From NCBI GenBank assembly GCA_029287875.1, contig JARFQH010000082.1, positions 1 through 19,967 on the forward strand: a stretch of DNA of 19,967 nucleotides, given 5' to 3'. Each line of letters starts with the position of its first letter. Position 1 is the stretch's first letter. This DNA is from Desulfobacteraceae bacterium (lineage in GTDB: Bacteria > Desulfobacterota > Desulfobacteria > Desulfobacterales > SG8-13). Below, in pieces: positions 1 to 7,238 of the stretch. The position numbers were made by a program, and so were the translations under genes. The notes beneath the pieces are model-generated. The model searched no databases. It had not been told where the DNA came from and saw only the letters and a program-made list of their open reading frames with translations.

Positions 1-7
1 CGAAAAA

Positions 8-63
8 TTGCACATTTCTGGATCGGAAACTTATCAGTGCTCTTTATGAAACCGCGGATGGAC
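8..63 (-). repeat. Dispersed 56-nt repeat, left copy
   Basis: This segment matches 11219-11274 without gaps at about 43 of 56 positions by hand alignment, in the same orientation. Read on the minus strand, both copies contain the core TTCCGATCCAG followed by AATGTGCAA, and a partly conserved second CC-ATCC block about 36 nt upstream. In the right copy the element sits directly upstream of a gene on the minus strand. In this copy any such gene would lie beyond the left edge, so its context cannot be judged. It could be a regulatory element, a small mobile repeat, or a short conserved coding remnant. Confidence 0.6.
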
Positions 64-123
64 ACTATCTACCGCAGCATGGCAAAAAAAACATGCGGGC
101 TGCTGACGCGTGGTGCCGGCTCA

Positions 124-504
124 TCAATCGGCGCAGGCAAAGTCACCGTCACTGCAGTGGCTCTGAGGTCGGCCGTATGTCGTCCTTTGTTCCAAATAGA
201 AGATCATTGCCTGGTGGGCGGTTTCTTTCAAGACGGGATCCTGAATGCCGAGCAGCCAGGATCTTCTCCTCTCGATAAGGACCCACAAAAGCCCGATGAC
301 TGTCAAACCGGTGTATAAGATGACGTGGAGTGCCGTTTCCAGCCGAATCGGCAGCAGGATGCTGAGCAACAGTACGACCGACACGACCGACATCAGTTGG
401 GTTCGAATGGTGGCCGAGATATGATTTTGACGCCGAATCGTCCACAGATAGAATTCGGCCCTTTTTCTGCTCCAGTATGTTTCACCAAGACTCAGGTTTT
501 GCAT
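124..504 (-). CDS. Small two-helix membrane protein of unknown function
   Basis: The 126-residue product has a basic, aromatic-rich N-terminus (residues 8-36). Two strongly hydrophobic stretches follow, at about 37-53 and 58-77, and then a very basic ERRRSW segment at 78-83. That pattern fits a small inner-membrane hairpin protein with both ends in the cytoplasm by the positive-inside rule. The start is supported by an AAGGGGGAA ribosome site just upstream of the ATG, and a TTGACA -35-like box lies further upstream. I do not recognise a named family. It is transcribed away from the thioesterase gene across a 110-bp gap. The C-terminal tail (after residue 105) is polar with two cysteines. The ORF is probably real because of its ribosome site and membrane-like composition, but no function can be given. 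Confidence 0.6.
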   Translation of the reverse strand: MQNLSLGETYWSRKRAEFYLWTIRRQNHISATIRTQLMSVVSVVLLLSILLPIRLETALHVILYTGLTVIGLLWVLIERRRSWLLGIQDPVLKETAHQAMIFYLEQRTTYGRPQSHCSDGDFACAD

Positions 505-545
505 GACATTCCCCCTTGGATAGCACTGTTCGGAACTATTAAATT

Positions 546-574
546 TAACTTAACTATGCATTGGATTCTGTCAA
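546..574 (-). promoter_or_regulatory. Possible promoter for the small membrane protein
   Basis: On the minus strand a perfect TTGACA -35 hexamer (574-569) is followed by an AT-rich stretch. Weak -10 candidates there are TAAGTT at 16 nt or AAGTTA at 17 nt spacing. It lies 42-70 nt upstream of the ATG at 504. The -35 box is good and the -10 is poor, so this is tentative. Confidence 0.3.
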
Positions 575-614
575 TCACTTTGACTGAAAGCCAACCGGGA
601 GTAAGTGAATCGAC

Positions 615-1049
615 GTGGCACGCATCGAGTTGAACCTGCCCAAGACCTTTGCTTTCTCTACCGATGTTCGCGTGCGTATCAGCGACATCAATTACGGCAA
701 CCATCTCGGCAATGACGCCCTTCTTTCGTTGGTCCACGAGGCCCGATTGCAGTTCTTGCAAAGTCGGGGATTCTCGGAATTGGACATCGACGGCTGCGGA
801 TTGATCCTGACCGATGCCGTCATCGTGTATAAATCGCAGGGATTTCACGGCGACCTGTTGACCATACTTGCGGCCGTGGGTGACTTCAACAAATACGGCT
901 GTGATTTTTTTTACAAAGTCATTCGAAAAAACGGGGGCAAGGAAGTGGCCCGTGCCAAAACAGGTATCGTTTTTTTTGACTACAACCGTCAAAAGATGGT
1001 GCCCGTGCCGGCGGCATTCTTCAAAGCATGCGGGACTCAACTGGCATAA
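615..1049 (+). CDS. Hot-dog fold acyl-CoA thioesterase (4HBT/FadM-YbgC type)
   Basis: The 144-residue protein has the size and layout of single-domain 4-hydroxybenzoyl-CoA-type thioesterases. These cytoplasmic enzymes hydrolyse the thioester bond of acyl-CoAs. The diagnostic segment is ISDINYGNHLGNDALL (about residues 22-37), which matches the family pattern of Asp, then Tyr-Gly-Asn-His, leading into the central helix LVHEARLQFL. Later strands (IVYKSQGFHGDLL and DFFYKVIRKNGGKEVARAKTGIVFFD) match the rest of the hot dog. Translation starts at GTG, supported by GGGAGTAAG 10-17 nt upstream; no better ATG is available. The substrate is unknown. The nearby acyl-CoA dehydrogenase block suggests fatty acyl or aromatic acyl-CoA turnover, but it is 3.5 kb away and separated by unrelated genes. 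Family is confident, specificity is not. Confidence 0.88.
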   Translation: MARIELNLPKTFAFSTDVRVRISDINYGNHLGNDALLSLVHEARLQFLQSRGFSELDIDGCGLILTDAVIVYKSQGFHGDLLTILAAVGDFNKYGCDFFYKVIRKNGGKEVARAKTGIVFFDYNRQKMVPVPAAFFKACGTQLA

Positions 1050-1173
1050 CCGCTTAGTACGTAGATAGACTTTTCAAGCCTCCGTTATGGCTCGAGCTGC
1101 CATGAGCGAATAACATTTAGCTGAACCTCCGGGTGCCACCATGCCCGCTATTTTTTAACCAAAGGAGGATAAA

Positions 1174-1857
1174 ATGACCGTAAAACTAACCTGGTATAGC
1201 CACGCCTGTTTCCTGATCGACACGGGAGATGAAAAACTGCTGACCGATCCATTTCTGACCGGAAATCCGCTGGCCCCGGTCACGGCCGATAGTGTTGTCG
1301 CGGATTACATCCTGGTGTCTCACGGCCACGGCGACCACGTCGGCGACACCGTCGCAATCGCCCAGCGAACGGGTGCCACCGTGATTGCCAACTTTGAAAT
1401 ACAGAACTGGCTTGCGGGGCAGGGGGTGGATAACGGGCATCCCCAGCACATCGGCGGTGGTTTCGACTATCCCTGGGGGCGTGTCAAGCTGACGATGGCC
1501 CAGCACGGATCGGCGCTGCCTGACGGGAGCTACGGCGGCAACCCGTGCGGATTTCTTTTTTACATTCAGGGCAAAAAAATATATCACGCCTGTGACACCG
1601 GCCTGTTTTACGACATGAAACTCATCGGAGAAGAGGGGATCGATCTGGCCATTCTGCCCATTGGTGATAACTTTACCATGGGCCCGGTCGACGCCTTGAG
1701 GGCCGTCAAGTTGATCGAACCAGCCCGGGTGGTGCCGATACATTACAACACCTTCGACATCATCAAACAAGACCCGGACGACTGGGCTGAAAAGGTGCGC
1801 GGAGAAACGAAAGCCGCTGTGACAGTTATGAAGCCCGGCGACACGATTGAGCTCTGA
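1174..1857 (+). CDS. Metal-dependent hydrolase, UPF0173 (metallo-beta-lactamase fold)
   Basis: The 227-residue protein opens with LTWYSHACFLIDT and TDPF and carries the metal-binding HGHGDH motif at residues 50-55. Further likely ligands are the His in MAQHGS (near 113), the Asp in HACDTG (near 137) and the His in VVPIHYNTF (near 190). Order and spacing match the UPF0173 branch of the metallo-beta-lactamase superfamily, cytoplasmic two-metal hydrolases (YtkL-like) whose natural substrate is not firmly known. The start is well supported by AAAGGAGG at 1161-1168, five bases before the ATG. The gene lies 124 bp after the thioesterase and 45 bp before the glucosidase, so it may share a transcript with the latter. 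Length is normal for the family and nothing appears damaged. Confidence 0.92.
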   Translation: MTVKLTWYSHACFLIDTGDEKLLTDPFLTGNPLAPVTADSVVADYILVSHGHGDHVGDTVAIAQRTGATVIANFEIQNWLAGQGVDNGHPQHIGGGFDYPWGRVKLTMAQHGSALPDGSYGGNPCGFLFYIQGKKIYHACDTGLFYDMKLIGEEGIDLAILPIGDNFTMGPVDALRAVKLIEPARVVPIHYNTFDIIKQDPDDWAEKVRGETKAAVTVMKPGDTIEL

Positions 1858-1902
1858 CCGCAGATGTGATCTGGAGGGCTGATACACCAGGAGACAAACG
1901 CC

Positions 1903-4572
1903 ATGGATTTGACGGCTGAAGACCGGCGCCTTGACGATCATCGCCGACGCCGTGCAAACTGGAAAAAATGGGGACCTTACCTGAGCGAGAGAGGGTGGGG
2001 AACGGTACGGGAAGACTACAGCGCTGACGGCAGTGCCTGGGAGTATTTCCCCCATGAGCATGCGGCGAGCAGAGCGTACCGTTGGGGAGAAGACGGCCTG
2101 GCCGGGATTTCCGACCGGCACCAGTACCTCTGCTTTGCCCTGGCGCTCTGGAACGGAAACGACCCGATATTGAAGGAGCGTCTGTTCGGTCTGACCGGTG
2201 CCGAAGGCAATCACGGCGAAGACGTCAAAGAATATTACTTTTACCTGGACAACACCCCCACCCACAGCTACATGAAAATGCTCTACAAATACCCGCAGGC
2301 GCGATTCCCATACACGGACCTGGTGGAAGAAAGCAGGCGTCGCGGGTTTCTCGACTTCGAATACGAACTCTTGGATACGGGGGCCTTTGGCGAAAACCGC
2401 TATTTTGATGTGGGGGTCGAATATGCCAAGGGCGGACAGGAGGATATCCTCGTTCTGATTACCGTGGCCAACCGCGGGCCGGAATCCGCCGTTTGTCATG
2501 TCTTGCCGACACTGTGGTTCCGGAACACTTGGAGTTGGGGTTACGACGGCGGCCCCATGGGGGACGTGCCCGAAAAACCGATTCTAAACAAGATCGAAGG
2601 ACCTGTGGCGGTATCGACGATTGAAGCAGTCCATCCTGCCATCGAATCCTATCATCTCTATGCCGACGGTGCCCCGGGGCTTCTGTTTACCGAAAACGAA
2701 ACCAACACCGAAGGACTCTATCAGAAGCCTAATGGCTCGCCATATGTCAAAGATGCTTTTCATCGCTTCGTTGTCGCTGGCGAGGCCCGAGCGGTCAATC
2801 CAGCCCAGAACGGGACCAAGGCTGCCGCCCATTATGTCATTGATCTGCGGCCCGGAGACATCCGTCGTTTTCGGCTTCGCTTGACTGCCAATCCGCAGCC
2901 GCTGCCATTTGAAGACTTCGATGAAACGGTCGCGCGCCGCCGGCAGGAGGCAGACGCGTTTTACGCGACGGTCCAAAAGACGGGGCTGAGTCGTGAGGAA
3001 AAGCGTATTCAACGACAGGCCTTGGCCGGGATGCTCTGGTCGAAGCAATTCTATTACTACAATGTCGAGCAGTGGCTGCATGGCGATCCGGCCCTTCCGG
3101 TCGTCGATCCTGATATTTATCGGCGCAACAATAAATGGGACCACCTCAACAACTTCGATATTATCTCTATGCCCGACAAATGGGAGTATCCCTGGTATGC
3201 CAGTTGGGATTTGGCATTTCACTGCATTCCCTTTGCGCTTATCGACACCGATTTCGCCAAACGACAACTGGTGCTGATGGCCCGCGAATGGTACATGCAC
3301 CCCAACGGGCAGTTGCCGGCTTACGAGTGGAGCTTCGGTGACGTGAATCCCCCGGTTCATGCTTGGGCGGCCTGGCGGGTATACAAGATAGAGGCCAAAC
3401 AGAGGGGCACGGCCGACCGCCGATTTCTGGAAAGCATCTTTCACAAGCTGCTGCTCAACTTCACCTGGTGGGTTAACAAGAAAGACGAGGAGGGCAAGAA
3501 CGTTTTTCAGGGAGGATTTCTCGGTCTGGACAATATCAGCATCTTCGACCGCAGCAAGCCGTTGCCGACTGGCGGTCACCTCGACCAGTCCGATGGCACT
3601 TCCTGGATGGGATTCTACTGCCTTGAAATGTTGAAAATTGCCCTGGAGCTCGCAAGGGAGGATCCGGTTTATCAGGACACGGCCTCCAAGTTCTTCGAGC
3701 ACTTCCTGCGGATCGCCAACGCCATGACGGGTAACTACCGGCACGGTTTGAGCCTCTGGAACGAGGAAGACGGTTTCTTCTACGATGCCCTGCATCTGCC
3801 CGACGGCCGTGTCATTCCTTTGAAAGTTCGGTCCCTGGTCGGACTGATGCCGCTTTTGGCCGTAGAAACGTTGGAACATGATCTTGTGGAGAGTCAGCCC
3901 GTCTTCAAGCGCCGGATGAATTGGTTTTTCAGAAACCGCAGCTATCTTAGAGATCGAGGCCACGTCGCCTGCGTTCAGGCGCCGGGTGCGCATGCACGGC
4001 GGCTGCTGTCGATCGTCAATCGCGAACACCTGCTTCGGTTACTTGGACCCATGCTGGATGAAAATGAGTTTCTCTCCGAATTTGGTATCCGCTCCCTTTC
4101 CAAGATCCATCGGGACCACCCATACACCTTTCGCGTCGATGGCCAGGATCACACCATCAGCTACCAACCGGCCGAATCGGAAAGCGGTCTTTTCGGCGGC
4201 AATTCAAACTGGCGCGGACCGGTTTGGTTCCCCATCAATTACCTGCTCATCGAAGCCCTGCAGCGGTTCAACCACTACTATGGCGACTCGTTAAAGGTGG
4301 AATGCCCCACCGGCTCGGGCCGGCTGATGACACTTGGCGAAGTGGCCGCAGATCTGTCACGGCGCCTCATCCGGCTGTTTTTGCGTGACGCTGACGGTTT
4401 GCGGCCGATTTATGGCGGGGTAGAGGTATTGCAAAATGATCCTCATTGGCGGGATCTGATTCTTTTCAACGAATACTTTCATGGCGACAATGGCGCCGGC
4501 CTGGGGGCCGGTCACCAGACAGGCTGGACCGGTCTGGTGGCCAAGCTCATACAGCAGTCCGGAGCGGGATGA
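1903..4572 (+). CDS. GH63-like glucosidase (MGH1-type alpha/alpha toroid glycoside hydrolase)
   Basis: The 889-residue protein has no signal peptide and is probably cytoplasmic. An N-terminal all-beta-like region (about 20-335, with WGPYLSERGWGTVREDYS and the EYYFYLDNTPTHSYMKMLYKYP segment) precedes a helical catalytic region (about 360-885). The latter contains PWYASWDLAFH (430-440), LPAYEWSFGDVNPPVHAWA (471-489), LDQSDGTSWMGFYC (560-573) and near the end LFNEYFHGDNGAGLGAGHQTGW. These match bacterial GH63-related proteins usually annotated as glucosidase. By family analogy the Asp in QSDGTSWM is a candidate general acid and the Glu in FNEYFHGD the candidate base; that assignment is my inference. 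The likely role is hydrolysis of an alpha-glucosidic bond in a small or compatible-solute-like glycoside. The start is supported by AGGAG at 1889-1893. The gene ends four bases before the convergent dehydrogenase gene. Confidence 0.88.
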   Translation: MDLTAEDRRLDDHRRRRANWKKWGPYLSERGWGTVREDYSADGSAWEYFPHEHAASRAYRWGEDGLAGISDRHQYLCFALALWNGNDPILKERLFGLTGAEGNHGEDVKEYYFYLDNTPTHSYMKMLYKYPQARFPYTDLVEESRRRGFLDFEYELLDTGAFGENRYFDVGVEYAKGGQEDILVLITVANRGPESAVCHVLPTLWFRNTWSWGYDGGPMGDVPEKPILNKIEGPVAVSTIEAVHPAIESYHLYADGAPGLLFTENETNTEGLYQKPNGSPYVKDAFHRFVVAGEARAVNPAQNGTKAAAHYVIDLRPGDIRRFRLRLTANPQPLPFEDFDETVARRRQEADAFYATVQKTGLSREEKRIQRQALAGMLWSKQFYYYNVEQWLHGDPALPVVDPDIYRRNNKWDHLNNFDIISMPDKWEYPWYASWDLAFHCIPFALIDTDFAKRQLVLMAREWYMHPNGQLPAYEWSFGDVNPPVHAWAAWRVYKIEAKQRGTADRRFLESIFHKLLLNFTWWVNKKDEEGKNVFQGGFLGLDNISIFDRSKPLPTGGHLDQSDGTSWMGFYCLEMLKIALELAREDPVYQDTASKFFEHFLRIANAMTGNYRHGLSLWNEEDGFFYDALHLPDGRVIPLKVRSLVGLMPLLAVETLEHDLVESQPVFKRRMNWFFRNRSYLRDRGHVACVQAPGAHARRLLSIVNREHLLRLLGPMLDENEFLSEFGIRSLSKIHRDHPYTFRVDGQDHTISYQPAESESGLFGGNSNWRGPVWFPINYLLIEALQRFNHYYGDSLKVECPTGSGRLMTLGEVAADLSRRLIRLFLRDADGLRPIYGGVEVLQNDPHWRDLILFNEYFHGDNGAGLGAGHQTGWTGLVAKLIQQSGAG

Positions 4573-4604
4573 CCCTTTATCCCGGGTTTGCCGAAAGGGG
4601 ATAA
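4566..4604. terminator. Possible overlapping hairpins at the convergent gene junction
   Basis: Two alternative inverted repeats overlap the four-base gap between convergent genes. GGGAT (4566-4570) can pair with ATCCC (4579-4583), and TTATCCC (4577-4583) can pair with GGGATAA (4598-4604). Neither is followed by a good T-tract on either strand, so this may be a weak bidirectional stop or simply chance. Confidence 0.25.
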
Positions 4605-6253
4605 CGACGGATATTCTGAGCAATTTTACGGTTGAGCCGCTCCTGGGGGGTAGAGAAAAAGCAGCTGATTCCTTTCGCGGTCTGCCTGCGGGATTCCTCT
4701 ACAAAGTAGTCGAGCAACAGCAGATCCGTCGCCACTTCTCGACCGACGCGGCGGGCGGCTTCTATGCGGGCGAGAACGGCCATAATACCGTAAAGGTGAA
4801 GACTGAGTGTGGCGATTCGGCGCAGCAGAAACTCTTTTGCATAGATTTTCTTGCCGTAGATAAGCGTGGCGGCATGAACCATCACGCGTATCCATCGGGC
4901 GTTCGAAGCGGCTTCGCGCAAGGCTCGGTCCATTTCTTTCTGGTTGAAGTGCAACCGCCAGCGGGGGCGAGAGAAAAGGCTTTTGAACAGAAAAGAGATT
5001 TGGGCGCCTTTCGAATGGGACACAGCTTGCAAGCGTTTGGCCAATCGGCGAATCATATAGAGCGCCGGATAAATGGAATGTATTTCGGTCGTTCCTTCGA
5101 AGATGGTGGTGACCCTGAAGTCCCGCATCCGCATCTCGTATGGCTGAGTGGCCAGATAGCCAGCTCCGCCGGCTACTTGGAGTGCGTCATAGAGGGTGTC
5201 CCAGGCCCGGGTGGTGCCGAAGAGTTTGCAGTGGGAACTTTCGATGGCCACCGGGGCAAGCGGATCATCATTCAGCATGTCGGCGGTGAAAGACGTCATG
5301 GCCGACGCCACATACCCGTTGACGCTTGCCTTGACCATTTTTTCCTGGATCAGTTCAAAGTTGTCGATCGGGACGCCGAACTGCTTCCGGGTGGCGGATC
5401 TTTTTTTCATGTCCTTAAGTGACTGCCTGATCGTTCCGGCGGACCCGGCCCCTAATGCAATCCGTCCATGATTGAGGATCGTCATGGCGATCTTGAACCC
5501 GTCGCCCGGCTTTCCCAGAAGATTTTCGCGCGGCACGTGCACGTTTTTGAACTGAATGGTGGCGGTGGAGCTGGCTTTCAGACCCATTTTGGGCATATCC
5601 TTGCCGATGGTGACACCCTGCCAGCCGGTTTCGACGATAAAAGCCCCCATGAAGCCGGGCGCTGAAGGATCCATCTGCGCAAATACAGTCAACCCACCGG
5701 CATAATTGGCGTTTGTGATGTAGGATTTCTGTCCGTTGAGGATGTAGTGCCGACCATCGGGAGAGAGAACGGCGGTGGTTTCAATGCTTTTGGCATCCGA
5801 ACCGTGCCGCGGTTCGGTCAGTGCATACGAGAATATCATTTCTCCGGATGCAGCCGGTTTGAGATATTTTTCTTTTTGGGCCTCGGTTCCGAAGAGTAAA
5901 ATGCCCTTGGTGCCGATCGACAGGTGCGCCAGGGACGTGAAACCGAGCGATATATTCAGTGCAACGATTTCCTCGGTTACTCTCAGGTAGCGTTGCAGGC
6001 TGAGTCCCATCCCGCCATACGCCGCCGGAATGTTGAGACCGAAAAAACCGATCTGCTTCAGCCGTTTCATTGCCGCTTCCGGTATGACACCCATTTTGTC
6101 CAGCTGGGCTGCCGGGAATTCCGCATGGATTTCCTGAAATCGGCGGATCAGCTCGAGTGTTTTTTCGTCCGCAGCAAGATCACTATAGTTTCGCACCCGT
6201 CCGATATCGAGAACACCGAAGATCGCATTGATCAAAAAGGTATCATCCTGCAT
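4577..6253 (-). CDS. Acyl-CoA dehydrogenase, VLCAD/ACAD9-like with C-terminal extension
   Basis: This 558-residue flavoenzyme removes hydrogens at the alpha-beta position of acyl-CoA esters and passes electrons to ETF. The N-terminal helical domain (about 35-140) is followed by the beta-domain hallmark YALTEPRHGSDA (143-154) and KSYITNANYAG. The C-terminal helical domain follows, with RKQFGVPIDNFELIQEKM, and the catalytic base is probably E386 in IFEGTTEI. About 160 extra residues after position 400 resemble the C-terminal domain that membrane-associated very-long-chain ACADs carry (normal short-chain ACADs stop near 380). The start follows an ACAGGAG ribosome site six bases upstream. It is divergent from the XRE-cupin regulator, which is the obvious candidate to control it. 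Chain-length preference is inferred from architecture only. Confidence 0.93.
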   Translation of the reverse strand: MQDDTFLINAIFGVLDIGRVRNYSDLAADEKTLELIRRFQEIHAEFPAAQLDKMGVIPEAAMKRLKQIGFFGLNIPAAYGGMGLSLQRYLRVTEEIVALNISLGFTSLAHLSIGTKGILLFGTEAQKEKYLKPAASGEMIFSYALTEPRHGSDAKSIETTAVLSPDGRHYILNGQKSYITNANYAGGLTVFAQMDPSAPGFMGAFIVETGWQGVTIGKDMPKMGLKASSTATIQFKNVHVPRENLLGKPGDGFKIAMTILNHGRIALGAGSAGTIRQSLKDMKKRSATRKQFGVPIDNFELIQEKMVKASVNGYVASAMTSFTADMLNDDPLAPVAIESSHCKLFGTTRAWDTLYDALQVAGGAGYLATQPYEMRMRDFRVTTIFEGTTEIHSIYPALYMIRRLAKRLQAVSHSKGAQISFLFKSLFSRPRWRLHFNQKEMDRALREAASNARWIRVMVHAATLIYGKKIYAKEFLLRRIATLSLHLYGIMAVLARIEAARRVGREVATDLLLLDYFVEESRRQTAKGISCFFSTPQERLNRKIAQNIRRYPLSANPG

Positions 6254-6299
6254 ACTACACTCCTGTCATCTTGCCGCTTGTTATCGTTTAGGGTTCACC

Positions 6300-6335
6300 A
6301 GAAAATGTGAGAAAATGTAAATCATAACAAAATGT
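6300..6335. repeat. Tandem AAAATGT repeats upstream of the acyl-CoA dehydrogenase gene
   Basis: AGAAAATGTG (6300-6309) is repeated as AGAAAATGTA (6310-6319), exactly one helical turn apart. A third AAAATGTG follows at 6329-6336. They lie 47-83 nt upstream of the ATG at 6253, where an operator or activator site would be expected. The link to the adjacent regulator is inference. Confidence 0.4.
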
Positions 6336-6375
6336 GCCGTTCGTAAATGACCTTTAAAATAATCCGTTGGGACAC

Positions 6376-6389
6376 GGCTGTAAACAGCC
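6376..6389. promoter_or_regulatory. Operator-like inverted repeat GGCTGT-AA-ACAGCC
   Basis: Two perfect 6-bp arms flank a two-base centre. It ends 16 bp before the -35 hexamer of the regulator's predicted promoter, a usual place for a dimeric helix-turn-helix protein to bind. It is a candidate autoregulatory site for the XRE-cupin protein. No experimental or comparative support is available here. Confidence 0.35.
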
Positions 6390-6405
6390 CCCTGTGGAAA
6401 GAAGA

Positions 6406-6434
6406 TTGCGGGGAGTCCGTTCCGGTGATATAAA
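6406..6434 (+). promoter_or_regulatory. Sigma70-type promoter for the XRE-cupin gene
   Basis: TTGCGG (6406-6411) and TATAAA (6429-6434) are separated by exactly 17 nt. Transcription would begin near 6441 and leave a leader of about 150 nt before the ATG at 6592. Confidence 0.5.
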
Positions 6435-6591
6435 ATTTAAAAACCTGATGTATCCGACAATGGTGCCACCACCCCAAGAGATTCGGTCTTTAGACGAAGG
6501 CCTTCCTGCTGCGGGGGACAGGCACACGGCAGTGACCGTGAACGACAGCGACCGCACGACATCACTTTGCGGCCGTCAAAGAGGAGGTTTT

Positions 6592-7143
6592 ATGCCAAGG
6601 AAAAAACCAGACAAACTGGAACCGGTCGGGAAGCGAATAAAAAAAGCACGGATAGCCAAAAAAGTCACCTTCGACCGGCTGGCAAACGAAACCGGCTTCT
6701 CAGTCGACTATCTGAAACAGATCGAATCCGGCAAAGAGATTCCGCCGGTCGGTGCGCTGCTGCAGATATCGCGCGCACTCGAACTCGACGCCGGTTTTCT
6801 GTTGCGGGAAGAGGAAGCCAATCTGAAAAAGCGTATCAAGGCATTCACCAAACGAACCGAGAACTATGCCTATACGACGTTGACGCCCGGGGCGGAAAAC
6901 AAACACCTGAAGGCTTTCAAAGTCACTGTCGACGCCCAGCAGGACCACAAGGGCGTCGGCTACCAGCACGAGGGTGAGGAGTTTGTCTACGTGTTGAAAG
7001 GCGTTATGGAGATCATCGTCGGCGATCACGTCAACCGGCTGAAAACCGGCGATTCCCTGCATTTCAACTCGGGGATCCGGCACAAGATGCGCAATGTCGG
7101 TAAAGAAAATGCCGAACTCATTGTCGTCGTTTACGGCCACTGA
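6592..7143 (+). CDS. XRE-family transcriptional regulator with C-terminal cupin domain
   Basis: The 183-residue protein has an XRE helix-turn-helix at about 10-68 (VGKRIKKARIAKKVTFDRLANETGFSVDYLKQIESGK). After a linker it has a small-molecule-binding cupin at about 105-183, including HEGEEFVYVLKGVMEI (126-141), a GDSLHFNSGIRHKMRN strand (153-168) and a hydrophobic last strand. This two-domain layout is typical of cytoplasmic regulators that sense a metabolite through the cupin. The start is at 6592, because GAGGAGG lies four bases upstream and the family begins here; the open frame continues upstream but looks non-coding. Position between two acyl-CoA dehydrogenase genes suggests it senses an acyl-CoA or related compound and controls one or both; that is inference. 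Cupin metal ligands look incomplete, as is common in sensory versions. Confidence 0.9.
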   Translation: MPRKKPDKLEPVGKRIKKARIAKKVTFDRLANETGFSVDYLKQIESGKEIPPVGALLQISRALELDAGFLLREEEANLKKRIKAFTKRTENYAYTTLTPGAENKHLKAFKVTVDAQQDHKGVGYQHEGEEFVYVLKGVMEIIVGDHVNRLKTGDSLHFNSGIRHKMRNVGKENAELIVVVYGH

Positions 7144-7162
7144 AGCCGGACGATCGCCAGGA

Positions 7163-7188
7163 GATTCTCTGATGAGAGCTTTTTAAGT
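7163..7188 (+). terminator. Weak possible terminator after the XRE-cupin gene
   Basis: CTCT-GATG-AGAG forms a short four-pair hairpin followed by CTTTTT, shortly after the regulator stop codon. The stem is weak, so read-through into the downstream dehydrogenase gene is likely. Confidence 0.25.
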
Positions 7189-7238
7189 AAAGCGTATGAA
7201 CCTTAAGGGAGTTCCACCGACAGGGGAGGGTCTGGTCT

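Larger units (their letters stand above)
6254..6591. promoter_or_regulatory. Divergent regulatory gap between acyl-CoA dehydrogenase and XRE-cupin genes
   Basis: This 338-bp gap has no convincing gene. It contains three copies of an AAAATGT motif near the dehydrogenase side (6301-6335), a near-palindrome GGCTGT-AA-ACAGCC (6376-6389), a promoter-like pair of hexamers (6406-6434) and a perfect 10-bp palindrome GAAGGCCTTC (6496-6505). The upstream continuation of the regulator reading frame into this gap (to 6367) has no ribosome site. It is unlike the protein family, so I treat the region as a long untranslated leader plus operators. Confidence 0.55.

Noticed and set aside
77..96. GCATG-A-rich-CATGC inverted repeat with A8 tract
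   Set aside because: As a minus-strand terminator the T8 run would be in the loop rather than after the stem, so it does not fit an intrinsic terminator.
1087..1103. ATGGC-TCGAGCT-GCCAT hairpin between thioesterase and metallo-hydrolase genes
   Set aside because: Five-pair stem with no T-tract and no conservation evidence; too weak to annotate.
1186..2499. 437-codon open frame on the minus strand
   Set aside because: It runs across the metallo-hydrolase gene, a gap and the glucosidase gene on the opposite strand. The protein has no domain-like pattern, while both plus-strand proteins match families.
2584..4029. 481-codon open frame on the minus strand
   Set aside because: It lies antisense to the GH63-like glucosidase, has no ribosome site and a composition typical of a shadow frame opposite a GC-rich gene.
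4481..5422. 313-codon open frame on the plus strand
   Set aside because: It is antisense to the acyl-CoA dehydrogenase C-terminal half, whose motifs and ribosome site are clear.
6367..6591. N-terminal extension of the XRE-cupin reading frame
   Set aside because: The predicted promoter lies inside it, there is no ribosome site at its start, and the family begins at the ATG at 6592 behind GAGGAGG.
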